A DNA stretch of 37,338 nt, from positions 86,301 through 123,638 of the forward strand of contig BFEA01000903.1 of assembly GCA_003427395.1 (NCBI GenBank), given 5' to 3'. Under the pieces are notes generated by a model that searched no databases, had not been told where the DNA came from, and saw only the letters and a list, made by a program, of their open reading frames with translations. Position 1 is the stretch's first letter; each line of letters begins with the position of its first letter. Positions 10,483 through 19,601 of this stretch are shown here, piece after piece. The stretch is from Chara braunii. Its lineage: Eukaryota > Streptophyta > Charophyceae > Charales > Characeae. The translations under genes and the position numbers were made by a program.

Positions 10483-13070
10483 TCATATTCGCTCGCTCGT
10501 TGAGAGGATTGAAAAAAATCTATGACGTGCATTCGTCGTTTTTGTATCCTCCATCAACACTCCCTTGCACAAATGGACACGGATCTTGAAGTAAAGCTTC
10601 ATCATTCGCTCGATGATTGGGAGGAATGACAAATCTAGTCGTAAATGGCTTCGTACCTCTGGCTGGTCCCTCCCATCCCAAAATAATTGAGTCAACATGG
10701 TGTCATTGTGTTTGATAAACCTTCCTCCATCTTCTCGCTCATGCGTTATCATAAAATCATTCGAGGGACTTTGATCTTCTGGATGGTATCCAGTATCCAC
10801 CAACACTTCATTGTAATGTGGTAATTCTTTGTCACAAACTATTGAACGAAGTGGTTTGTCTACCCAAATGAACACGACTTGGGAAAGTTCTTGGTCATAG
10901 GAGCAAAGGATTAGAAATGTGTCCTCGTCAACATGCATTAGAGAGTTGAAATTTATCTTCGGACGATCTTTTGTGTGTCAGGCAAACAAAAGTTTTATGT
11001 CGTCGATGTTGACGCTGTTATGAGAAGGGTGTGAATCACTTTCTAAGACTCTTGCCATTGGCCAAAATTTTTCCATAGGTTGTGTTGACAACCCGTTTGG
11101 AATGATGTCGTTGCCATGTTTGAAAACCTCGTTTCAGTAACACAATGCTCTTTCTCTCTGACTCACCTCATGTTCGCAGTAAGTGCACCACGTTGAACAA
11201 TTGCTCTCCAGTAATTCGTGGAAGCGAATAACACCATAATCAATTTTTAGGAATGGGTTGCACGAGAGGCAAGTCAAATGGTCATGTAGAACTTGCGTAG
11301 CTTCCATCAGGGTTCTGTTTGAACCAATGAATCAAACCTTCCTCAGACAACCAGTTGTCATCATCGCAAAACTCCTTGTACGACACGGATTATCTCCAAC
11401 CAACAAAAATTGAAAAAGTGCGACTTCGTAATACCGGTAATGTCAAGCACAATGACAGGGTCTACGATACTTATTCAATTTGTCAATGTATCGGGGAAAA
11501 TACACTTCAGAGGTGTTTTGTGGGATTGCTCTTTGAACTTGTACAACTCGCCTATGATATAAGTGTTCATATCTTTTAATTTCTTAGATAAACGTTGAAA
11601 GTAAAGTCAACGTCTGGATGGGTATGCCTCACGATCATGAAATTCATTTCCACCTCTTTGAAAATGTTAAACCTGACCAATAGTGTAACTATTGCACATA
11701 TCTACTTGTTCTTATTTTCTCGCGAGCAATTGTCTGCTTAAATGGACAAACATGGTCTCGCTAGCCTGAATTTCAACGAGGGTTCTCATAAGACAAGTAG
11801 TGATAATGTTAAAATTGTGCTTGTAATACGGAAATCATGTGTTCTCTACCGTGTGCAATGACACCTGTAAGATTCATCTTCATCATTATGTAATGGCAAA
11901 GAACTTTCAAGTAATTCGTCTGGCAGTGACCAATATGGAGGATAATCGTGTTCCTCTCATCCATCCAATCAGTGATGAGACACAAACACTATTTCGGCCG
12001 GACCATCGAATCAACCTTTGATCGGCTATAGTTCAGTGTGTGCTATACTTGCCGATGTTGGTGATCTTTCATGTCGTTTTTAACTCGTTGTTGATCATGA
12101 GGAAGAACAACATATTGTATATGTTCATGAAGTTCATGATAGACGGTGATTTCGTGAATGTGTTTGAGTCTGTCCGAATTACGTGAAAAAATGGTTTTGC
12201 CACATTTTATAAAAGTTTGACTCAGACATGACTTCGAGGTCAATAACCACAAAGTCTGATTTGATTGACTCATAAATCCATCTCTTTGTGAAAGCAGCAA
12301 ACAAATGAAGTTTCGGTCTGTAAACCGAACCTCGATGAGCCACCTCGTTAGGCATGCTACCCGCATGACACCCATAAAATATTTTCATGTTTACAAACTT
12401 GGCGACAATATATTCTTTAGGTTGTTGTCTACCCGTCGGCCCATGTTTGCAATCGAAAAAATCAGTGTCAAAACGCTTCTTGTAGCTATATAATATATTA
12501 CGAGAGACGCCGAAAACATTGCACTACACCTTGACGCACATTGAACGTTCCAACTCTACAGGGCGAACAATTTTGTGCCCACCTTCACTGACCATGAAAT
12601 CCTTAAGGCTTTTCATCCACCACTTTGCTCACTCTTCTGGACTTCTATTGTACAATCCTTGTCTAACGTTTCAAAATTCCTTCGACGATAAGTTGTAACA
12701 ACAACGAGCTCGAAACATGCCATGCTTCGTACCATAAGCAATTTTTTTTTCGGACAACATGTCTTCCACTCTTTTGTACTGTTCCTTCTTACTAGGGATC
12801 CTATTAGCCATGCTATACGATCTGCTCTCGCCTGAGAGAGGTCCAAAGAAAACGTGGCTTTAAGGTGTACTTCGGAGAAGTGTTCACACCCTGCAAAAGT
12901 CCGGAGCGAAGTGTCAACAGAAAATCTTTGCTACATTTAGGAGTTGTACATTGATGGTTTTGAAGTATAGCGCAACTCAAGGATCCCACTATCAGTAATG
13001 TCTCCAAGCGGTTTACCCCTCTTTTTTGTACACGGAGGGGTCTTTCATAAGAAGTCATTTGCGGTTTTGT
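10483..13070 (-). pseudogene. Decayed DUF7869-like transposase-related gene
   Basis: Read on -, several frames can be stitched through stops and indels into one family order. They are a Cys-rich start CTTPKCSKDF (about 12950); CNVFGVSRNILYSYKKRF then CKHGPTG (about 12520-12430); FVNMKIFYGCHAGSMP with HRGS and L.A..TKRWIYES (about 12400-12290); SESNFYKMW (about 12220); DRLKHI...KNDMKDH (about 12170-12065); LITDWMDERNT and LTGVIAHGREH (about 11960-11840); TIAREKIRTSRYV, where intact members have Q.DN...ENKN (about 11735); and FKEVEMNFMIVRHTHPDVDF (about 11660-11600). After these comes a C-terminal part including 10483-10938 (151 codons open). The HTHPDVD block corresponds to the conserved HTHED-D motif of this DDE-like family. 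It is heavily broken and certainly inactive. No terminal inverted repeats were identified. Confidence 0.65.
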
Positions 13071-13197
13071 AGGGAGAAACCCAAGAGTGTGGTGGCAGGA
13101 ATGTGTGCCTCGCGATAGGCCATGAATGAACACTTGTAATATTTCTTATTATGATTGATTTGCCCTACTGACACACTTATCACTACAATGGTGGGAA

Positions 13198-13765
13198 TTC
13201 TAGCTCTGACAGGTTCGGATCCTGATAAACTTTGAAAATTACGCTTCGCCAGATCCTTTGTAGGACCTATCAGCCATTCTGCGCCACAGGCTGCACTGCT
13301 GGGTTCGCCAACATCTGGTCCTGGTGCTGCTTGCTCCAAGTCCTGCACACGGGAATTGAGTGCCCGTGTAGCATCCTCATTCAGATCCTTGTGGTTCCGC
13401 ATTGTCTGTCGGAGATTCGCCAGCTCGGACTGCAGGTGGTTACAAGTGTAAACCAACCGGTTCACGAGTTTGGATAGAAACTCCTTGTGCTCCTCCTCTG
13501 GTGTTGCGTCGTTGTTGCCCTCGGATGGTTCACAATGCCAAAACTTGAGCTTGTCGACGCTGGTGGCTTTGTGCCGCTGCAGCAGATCTTGGGCCTTTTT
13601 GTGGTGGGCCTGGGCATCTGTATCATCTGCGGCCTGAAGCTGCTGCTTTTCAACTGCTGCCTCCACGTCAGCCTGGCGCTGTTCCTCAACCTCGATAAGT
13701 GGGAGCTGAGCTAGAAACCACTGTAGGTACTCGACAATGGACTCGTTGTCAAGTTGGTTTGGCAT
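13198..13765 (-). pseudogene. gag: gag-like 5' fragment of a gypsy-type retrotransposon
   Basis: An uninterrupted - frame. I take the Met at 13765 (MPNQLDNESIV) as the start because the open frame upstream runs into the 17-bp minisatellite. The protein is rich in Gln, Ala and Glu with heptad character, so it is probably a coiled coil: QADVEAAVEKQQLQAAD early on, then LQSELANLRQTMRNHKDL and LNSRVQDLEQ. This matches the N-terminal coiled-coil part of gag proteins I recall from Chara-type gypsy elements. Recognisable gag ends near 13200 where sequence of a different character begins. Neither a capsid-like segment nor a zinc knuckle follows, so the element is truncated, apparently at the decayed DUF7869-like element. 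The leader and primer-binding site lie at 13798-14605. Confidence 0.6.
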
Positions 13766-13797
13766 GCCCAATGATGAACCTGTTATAGTAGCGGGGC

Positions 13798-13991
13798 ACT
13801 GTTGACGTGGCACTGCTGCTGACGTGGCACTGCTGCTGACGTGGCACTACTGCTGACGTGGCATTGCTGCTGACGTTGCACGACTGCTGACGTGGCACTG
13901 CTGCTGACGTGGCATTGCTGCTGATGTGGCAATGCTGACGTGCCACTGCTAACATGACACTTTTGCTGACGTGGCACTGCTGACGTGACAC
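13798..13991 (-). repeat. 17-bp minisatellite (TGACGTGGCACTGCTGC)n
   Basis: About eleven imperfect 17-bp units; the last few are irregular and shortened. Since 17 is not a multiple of three, all - frames cycle through the same peptide repeat (Arg-Gln-Gln-Cys-His-Val-Ser-Ser). The Cys-rich frames here are repeat artefacts. The repeat sits in the leader just upstream of the gag fragment. Confidence 0.95.
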
Positions 13992-14487
13992 TTACCAAAC
14001 CGGGAATGTAGGCAAAGGGTTGGGTGGGAGGGAAAACGCAGGAAGGTAGCTAACCAAACTGTACTTTCCTCCCGGTCCTAATCAACAGAATAAAAAAAAA
14101 CAAAAAATAAAAGAAGAGGATCACCTTTTTTTTTTTTTTTTTCCGTATATCTGTCGATCCTCTACGAGTGAGGCATTTCAGAGGAGTACAATGAGTGAGA
14201 TGTAGGCAAGGTTTAGCAAAGTTTCGACTTAAAAAAAAAAAGGTGATCTTGAATTCTTTTTTTTTTTTTTTTTTTTTTTTTGCGCGCGAAATAGACTGGA
14301 GGTTCCACTTTCCAAGAAGAATAGATCTAGTCCAAGAATATGACAACCTCCCTTAAGCTAGTTTACCTAAATGCCCATAGTAAAACTGAAAACGAAATGC
14401 TAATATCCGAACTTTTTCCGAAGTTGCAAAAAGAGAAAAAAAATTGCAAAAATTTAACGAAGTCCTACTTGATTTACTAATAATCTG

Positions 14488-14531
<44 letters not shown>

Positions 14532-14591
14532 CAATCAGTAGATCAAGCAAGCTGGCTACTTGATCGGGCGGATCCTCTGATTGAGAGGTCT
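13992..14591. other. Leader with homopolymer runs
   Basis: Holds poly-T runs at about 14123-14142 and 14258-14281 and a poly-A run near 14230, in untranslated sequence between the primer-binding site and gag of the - strand element. The poly-T runs are A runs on the element's sense strand. No gene is seen. Confidence 0.6.
14488..14531. repeat. (TCAA)n microsatellite
   Basis: About ten tetranucleotide units. The same tetranucleotide occurs in inverse orientation at 15509-15575 and again at 16343-16391. Confidence 0.95.
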
Positions 14592-14605
14592 GCTCCGATA
14601 CCAAA
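14592..14605 (-). other. Primer-binding site of a - strand LTR element
   Basis: On - the sequence reads TTTGGTATCGGAGC. It differs from the common plant retrotransposon site TTGGTATCAGAGC (complementary to the 3' end of initiator tRNA-Met) mainly by one base, and is preceded by TGTGACA, which fits an LTR end in CA. Confidence 0.7.
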
Positions 14606-14606
14606 C

Positions 14607-15109
14607 TGTCACATACCGTAAAGGTGCAGACCAGAATAAGAACCGACCTCTCTCACACAGTACAAGATAGCGCAGCGGAAGGCTAATATACCAATGATCC
14701 GAACAATCAATGTTGCAATGCAGACCAAACATACATCATCATAATTCCATGGTGTGAAGGGGCCTGACGCTCACACAGGAAGAATGCGGCAGTCCCCAAC
14801 CATACATAAACGAAGAGGAGCGGATTTAGACGAAGCAGAGGGGAAGATGGGAATGCCGCCAACACCAAGTCTTCGGTACAGGTCCCAAATAATCCCTTGT
14901 CCAATGTCTCAATCCCAATGTCGAGTCTGAATCCAAATGTCGTCAAGTCCCAAGGTCACCAATCTCTCTCTCTCTCGTAGTTTGCAGGTACTGAGAAGTT
15001 AGGTAGCGAGAGGGTGAGGGAGAGATGGTGGACTTAGAAGAGGAAGAAGACGAACTCTCTCTTTCTCTCTCTGTCCGATACTAACCTGTGAAGGTGGCGC
15101 CTTGTTGCA
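14607..15109 (-). mobile_element. Probable 5' LTR of the truncated gypsy-type element
   Basis: The left edge is set by the TGTGACA terminus next to the primer-binding site. The right edge (CA at 15108-15109, giving TG at the element's 5' end) is a guess. A second LTR is not in the window, so the boundaries cannot be confirmed. It contains CT/GA-rich stretches near 14966-14976 and 15055-15070. Confidence 0.4.
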
Positions 15110-15508
15110 GGTATATCGAAGACGAAGAAGGAGCTATGGTGCCACAGGTAAGTCTCCCTGACCTCCGCCAACCATCTCCTCTCTCCAACGCTACTCTAGC
15201 TCCTAAAAGCGTCAGCGCTGAAGACTATGCCAACGCTACTACTACTACTGCAGCCTGCGTGGCACCCTCGGCCTCGGCCGCAGGATCCCAGCCCGCGACC
15301 GACCTCCTAGGCCGCAGGCCCGCGACCGAGGCCGCGCGGCCGCGCTATGCCCAGGCGAGGGTGCATGCGCAAAATCGGCGCGCGCGCTCCGCCTGCGCAC
15401 GTCGGCCTCTATAGGCCTCTGCAAAAAAAAAAAAAAAATAAAAATAAATTTGGGGGGGCGATTTTTTGTGTGTGAAAAAAAAAAATAAAAAAAGAAAAAA
15501 AAATAAAT
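15110..15508. other. GC-rich non-coding stretch with poly-A run
   Basis: 15240-15415 is GC-rich with repeated GGCCGC/CGCGACC words. An A run at 15422-15437 and A-rich sequence to 15505 follow. The + frame 15088-15414 is open, but its Ala/Arg-rich translation tracks base composition, so I do not call a gene. Confidence 0.45.
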
Positions 15509-15509
15509 C

Positions 15510-15546
<37 letters not shown>

Positions 15547-15575
15547 GTTGATTGATTGATTGATTGATTGATTGG
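15509..15575. repeat. (TTGA)n microsatellite
   Basis: A TTGA tetranucleotide run with a few TTGG interruptions. It is the reverse complement of the unit at 14488-14531. Confidence 0.95.
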
Positions 15576-15606
15576 TGGGGGAGGGGTCCTCCCTCCCCTC
15601 CCCCCG

Positions 15607-15607
<1 letters not shown>

Positions 15608-15639
<32 letters not shown>

Positions 15640-15664
15640 TACACACACACNNNNNNNNNNNNNN
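15608..15664. repeat. (CA)n microsatellite ending in a 14-N gap
   Basis: A CA run interrupted by CATACATA ends at 15650, followed by 14 N (15651-15664). The assembly broke inside or beside the microsatellite. Confidence 0.97.
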
Positions 15665-15750
15665 CAAGAGGAACTGAGCGACGGAAAGGTGGTTAGGCTC
15701 CACTGCAACAACATGGACGAACATACGAAACTGCATAACTACCTTTCCAA

Positions 15751-15804
<54 letters not shown>

Positions 15805-15888
15805 AGAGAAACTGAGCGACGGAAAGGTGGTTAGGCTCCACTACAACAACATGGCCAAACATACGAAACTGCATAACCACCTTTTCAA

Positions 15889-15890
<2 letters not shown>
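15665..15890. repeat. Duplicated 88-bp module separated by (TC)n
   Basis: Copies at 15665-15752 and 15803-15890 differ at about seven positions and are separated by a TC run (15753-15800). Both are followed by TC runs, so the unit is the 88-bp module plus microsatellite. Both copies stay open in one + frame containing LSDGKVVRLH, but they are too short and too repeat-bound to call a gene. Confidence 0.9.
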
Positions 15891-15969
<79 letters not shown>

Positions 15970-15996
15970 CTCTCTGTCTGTGTGTCTGTCTGTCTG

Positions 15997-16080
<84 letters not shown>

Positions 16081-16088
16081 TCACACTC

Positions 16089-16131
<43 letters not shown>
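15891..16131. repeat. Compound (TC)n-(TG/TC)-(CA)n-(TC)n microsatellite
   Basis: A TC run to about 15963, a short TGTC/CTGT transition, a CA run of about 80 bp (15999-16079), then TC again to 16131. The open frames through it are meaningless. Confidence 0.97.
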
Positions 16132-16134
<3 letters not shown>

Positions 16135-16264
16135 CGTACGCGCGTGCGTTCGCAACTAAGTTGCGATCTTGGTGACCATATCTCTGAGTTCTGAGTGGGC
16201 GCATGTCGCCAGTTTGCTGCGCACCATTTGCATGCATGTAAAGTGTGGAAGAGAGCGAGTCTGA

Positions 16265-16266
<2 letters not shown>

Positions 16267-16316
<50 letters not shown>

Positions 16317-16391
16317 ACACTCAATCCATCCATCCATCCATCAATCAATCAATCAATCAATCAATCAAATCAATCAATCAATCAATCAATC
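16267..16391. repeat. (CA)n followed by (ATCC)n and (AATC)n
   Basis: A CA run to about 16314, then CATC units (16324-16342), then AATC units to 16391 with one extra-base interruption near 16367. Confidence 0.96.
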
Positions 16392-17279
16392 ATTTGTTTA
16401 TTTGTTTTTTAATTTTGCATGTGCATTTTTTTTTAAACACCTCGTTTCCCTGCAAAAAACAGAAATTCATTTAAAAAACAAATACAGGTCGACTCGGGGA
16501 CCATATATGTCATGATAAAAAATGACCAAAAAAATGCTTGCTTTTCTTTATATATATATATTTTTACGTCTGGCCGGGCCTTGCAGGCCTGTGTGGCTGT
16601 GCAGTGAGTGTGCCGTCCCCCACACCATCCCTCCCACTTTCTCCCCCACCAACCCCATCCACCCACCCTGTACCTGACTAGCCGGGACCAGTAATGCGCC
16701 TACCAAAGATGCGATTATCCAACGGGAGGACAACGACGTCAGCATCCTCACAACATCTTCACATTCTCATTCGAACGAATACGAGCTCTCCCCTGGTACA
16801 GGGGCCGTGTGGGGGACCACAAAATAAGTGTGAAGGTGGATGGCGATAACAACGGATAACTGGTGACAATAGGACGTGAATGGACCAACCTGTACAACAC
16901 ATACAGAAATCGGAAGAGTGGGGTACTATGAGAAGGATTAAACAAGTATAGAAGTCGTTAGCCTGCCCATGATAATAACTTTAATTTCGACTAGCAGCAG
17001 GTGACAATGGGGCTAGAATTTTTTTTTTTTTTTTTTTTGGAAGGTGCTCAATATATTGCCAAAGAAAGAAAAGGTCGGGGACCTCATAATTCGACGGTTT
17101 TCGACCCGGAGGAACTTCTGGGGCTATTACCCAGATTCGGCTAATATTGGAAACTGGGTCCGGTGTCCCTGAAATAACCATTCCTCTAAACAACCTTCCA
17201 AAAAATAAACGTTTAAGCACAAGAAAATTCAATAAGACCTTGTTGATTCCAATCTTTCTTCCAACCATCCAACTAGCAA
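16392..17279. other. Non-coding stretch between microsatellites and LINE
   Basis: Holds a T run at 17019-17038 and a pyrimidine-rich segment near 16610-16670. No supported gene. Part of the sequence after about 17040 may be 5' untranslated region of the LINE. Confidence 0.4.
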
Positions 17280-17459
17280 TGTCGTTGACTCGTCGGGTCT
17301 AAAGAAGGAGAAGCATAATGCAGCTTACCACCCCCGAACACCTGATAAACAACGACCGACTACGGGAACTGCCTCCCTACCAATCTTATCCAAGAGCCAA
17401 AGTTATGCAGGATTCAGCCACTTACATATTTAATTTACCAACCTCGAGCGGAAGTTCAA

Positions 17460-19601
17460 ATGTCAGATGAAGATAGAATTAGGATCCTTATTGCGAAGTG
17501 TTATGAGGATGGGGTTTTTCCGGAAAGACTGAGACACGGGGAATTTGTAATAGAGAATGGGATCTGGGTTTTCAAGATTAATCCACAAATTGATCGCCTC
17601 ACCACCGCCTGGTTGAAAGAGCGCACAGTGACGGTCATCTTCCAAGGAGCTGCAAGGGACTTGCCGATGAAGACACGAGAAAACCTCATACGAGCGTACG
17701 AGAACGGTTGGATGCGTCGCCGAACATTCGTAAGAGGATTCAAGAGAGGGAGAGTCCATGGGGAGGGAGCCAACGTCATGTCTTATGTGGCAAAGGCGAG
17801 GGAAGTCGCGGAGTGGTTAGTGGCCAAAGGAGAGGACGTGGTGGTGATCAGGGGAGTTAAGTATAAAATGCTCTTCAAACCCTGAATAACGAGGGCTGAA
17901 TTGGATGAGCGAAGAAGACAGGAGGAGGAAACAAAGTTTTGGGTGACGACACTTCGGGTCCCGTTGCGTGCTATGTTCCATGTCCCGGATTTGGTCCACC
18001 AGGCGATGAGAGCGATCATCCTACAACACCCGCCTGAGCCAGATGCGGCCAGACCAAAATTAATGAATTTAAAATTTGAGCTGGCGAGAGAAGCGGAGGA
18101 GAGGTTCGAACCCACGTTAGCGATGAAATTGGAGGATGGAGAATTGTACAACGTTGAGTTTGTTTACAAAAACACTCCCTGGTGTAAGAGATGCCGATGG
18201 TGGTACCACACGGATACGGATGGTTGTCCAAGGGCAGATGAAGAGGAGGAGGAAGAGGCGAACAAAAGAACGGGAGGAAGTGAGAGGAACCGTAACCAAA
18301 GATGGAATCAAGGGGAAATTGTATTTCAAAGAGCAGTAAGGGATGCAGCGAGGGATGTCGCAACCAGACAAGAGGAAGGTGGTCTGAATGGTGTTGGTTT
18401 GAGAAGAACGGATAATCACCCTGACCCGGTAGGCTCGACATCTCAGGGGAGAAACGCCGGTACAGACAGCAGAGGGCTGTCAGTCCCTTGTGCAGCAATC
18501 CCTACCAACGGAGAAGGAATGGGTGGGGGAGCAGTACCCGGCACGGGATTAGGCAGGCCTGGGGGGACGGAGGTAGGGGGTGTTTCGGGAGCAACGATGG
18601 CGTGGATGCAGTACCCAGGTCAAGGCGACCCCTACTTACGTAATCTCCAACAGAACCCCATGTTGCAGCAACCTCAAATGGGTTATAACCCATACGGCTA
18701 TTGGTCGGGACCTGGCTTTCTTGGGATGCAGATGATGTCCTCTCAACTCCCATATCAGGCGCAGTTGCCGGGAGGAGAGACCGCCGGGGTAGCGATGAGA
18801 CAGGCTGGTGGTCTACCGGGACAATACCAACAGACGGAGATGGGGGCAGTCAAAGAAGTGGAGGTTGACCAGCAAGGCAATCAGGGCTATGGAAGTGGAC
18901 GGCCGAGCTCTTCTCAACGGTCGAGTGCAGCTTCAGGGCATGGTGGAGGCGCAGTAGTGGAACGAGAGTACCAGATCCCAGAAGGAGTCTCGACCAGGGG
19001 GGCAGATGATCAAGAGTATGACGAAAAGTTTATTCTTCCGTTGGTATGCACCATGTTGGGGCAGAAAGCTTTTGTTCTTGGCCTTATACATAGGAATGGT
19101 CAAACCATTCTGCCAGCAGACCCAATCTGCGGAATTCCGGGACCCGAGTTAATGGAAGCACGAGTGAAACAGTTATATGCAGACAGATTCTGTTTTCGTC
19201 TTTTTCCGGAGGACATGGTTTCGAAAATCACGATTGACACACCAGCGGGCAAGCGAATCAAATTTTTTATTGTGTTAATTGATGCAAGGATCCCAGTACC
19301 GCATTGGGCAGGCCTCCCGTCGGTGGGCCTCACGTGCATTTCATTACGAGTACTGCTGGAAGAAAACTCTGTTGAACTGTCCAGTGTGCTGGTGGAACCA
19401 GGGGTAGCAACAGATTTTCTGAAAGCTCTCAATGAAAAGATGCCATTGGATAAGAATCTGGAATTAGGGTACATTCAGGAAGTACTGCAGGAAAAGTGGC
19501 AGAGTGAATCTCCATTACAGGGGGAAGTGCAAAGAGAAAGGGTTATCACTGAGCGTATCCATGACGCCAACGCTCCAGGAAGTCATAATGGTCAGGATTA
19601 A
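17460..19601 (+). pseudogene. LINE ORF1 (RNA-binding protein), one in-frame stop
   Basis: A 713-codon frame from Met 17460 to TAA 19599-19601, interrupted by one TGA at 17883-17885 where relatives appear to have Trp (context LFKP-stop-ITRAE). The N-terminal part (VFPERLRHGEFVIENG, WLKERTVTVIF, SYVAKAREVAEWL) resembles the DUF4283-like domain of plant LINE ORF1 proteins. A CCHC-type knuckle follows at about 18183-18227 (CKRC....H.....C, one residue longer than usual between His and the last Cys). The middle is low-complexity: an acidic run EEEEEEAN, then Gly/Gln-rich sequence. The C-terminal part from about 19000 is globular and ends in a short charged tail. Its role would be binding element RNA in the ribonucleoprotein. 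Apart from the stop the frame is intact, which suggests fairly recent inactivation. Confidence 0.8.

Noticed and set aside
13798-13991. CRISPR-like array or Cys/Gln-rich repeat protein
   Set aside because: Units are contiguous 17-mers with no spacers, and the peptide repeat appears in every frame because 17 is not a multiple of three. It is a minisatellite in eukaryotic DNA.
15088-15414. 108-residue + strand ORF in GC-rich DNA
   Set aside because: Ala/Arg-rich translation matches the local GC words, with no motif and no conserved partner copy.
15885-16337. Long Arg/Glu and Cys/Val frames on -
   Set aside because: They translate (TC)n and (CA)n microsatellites.
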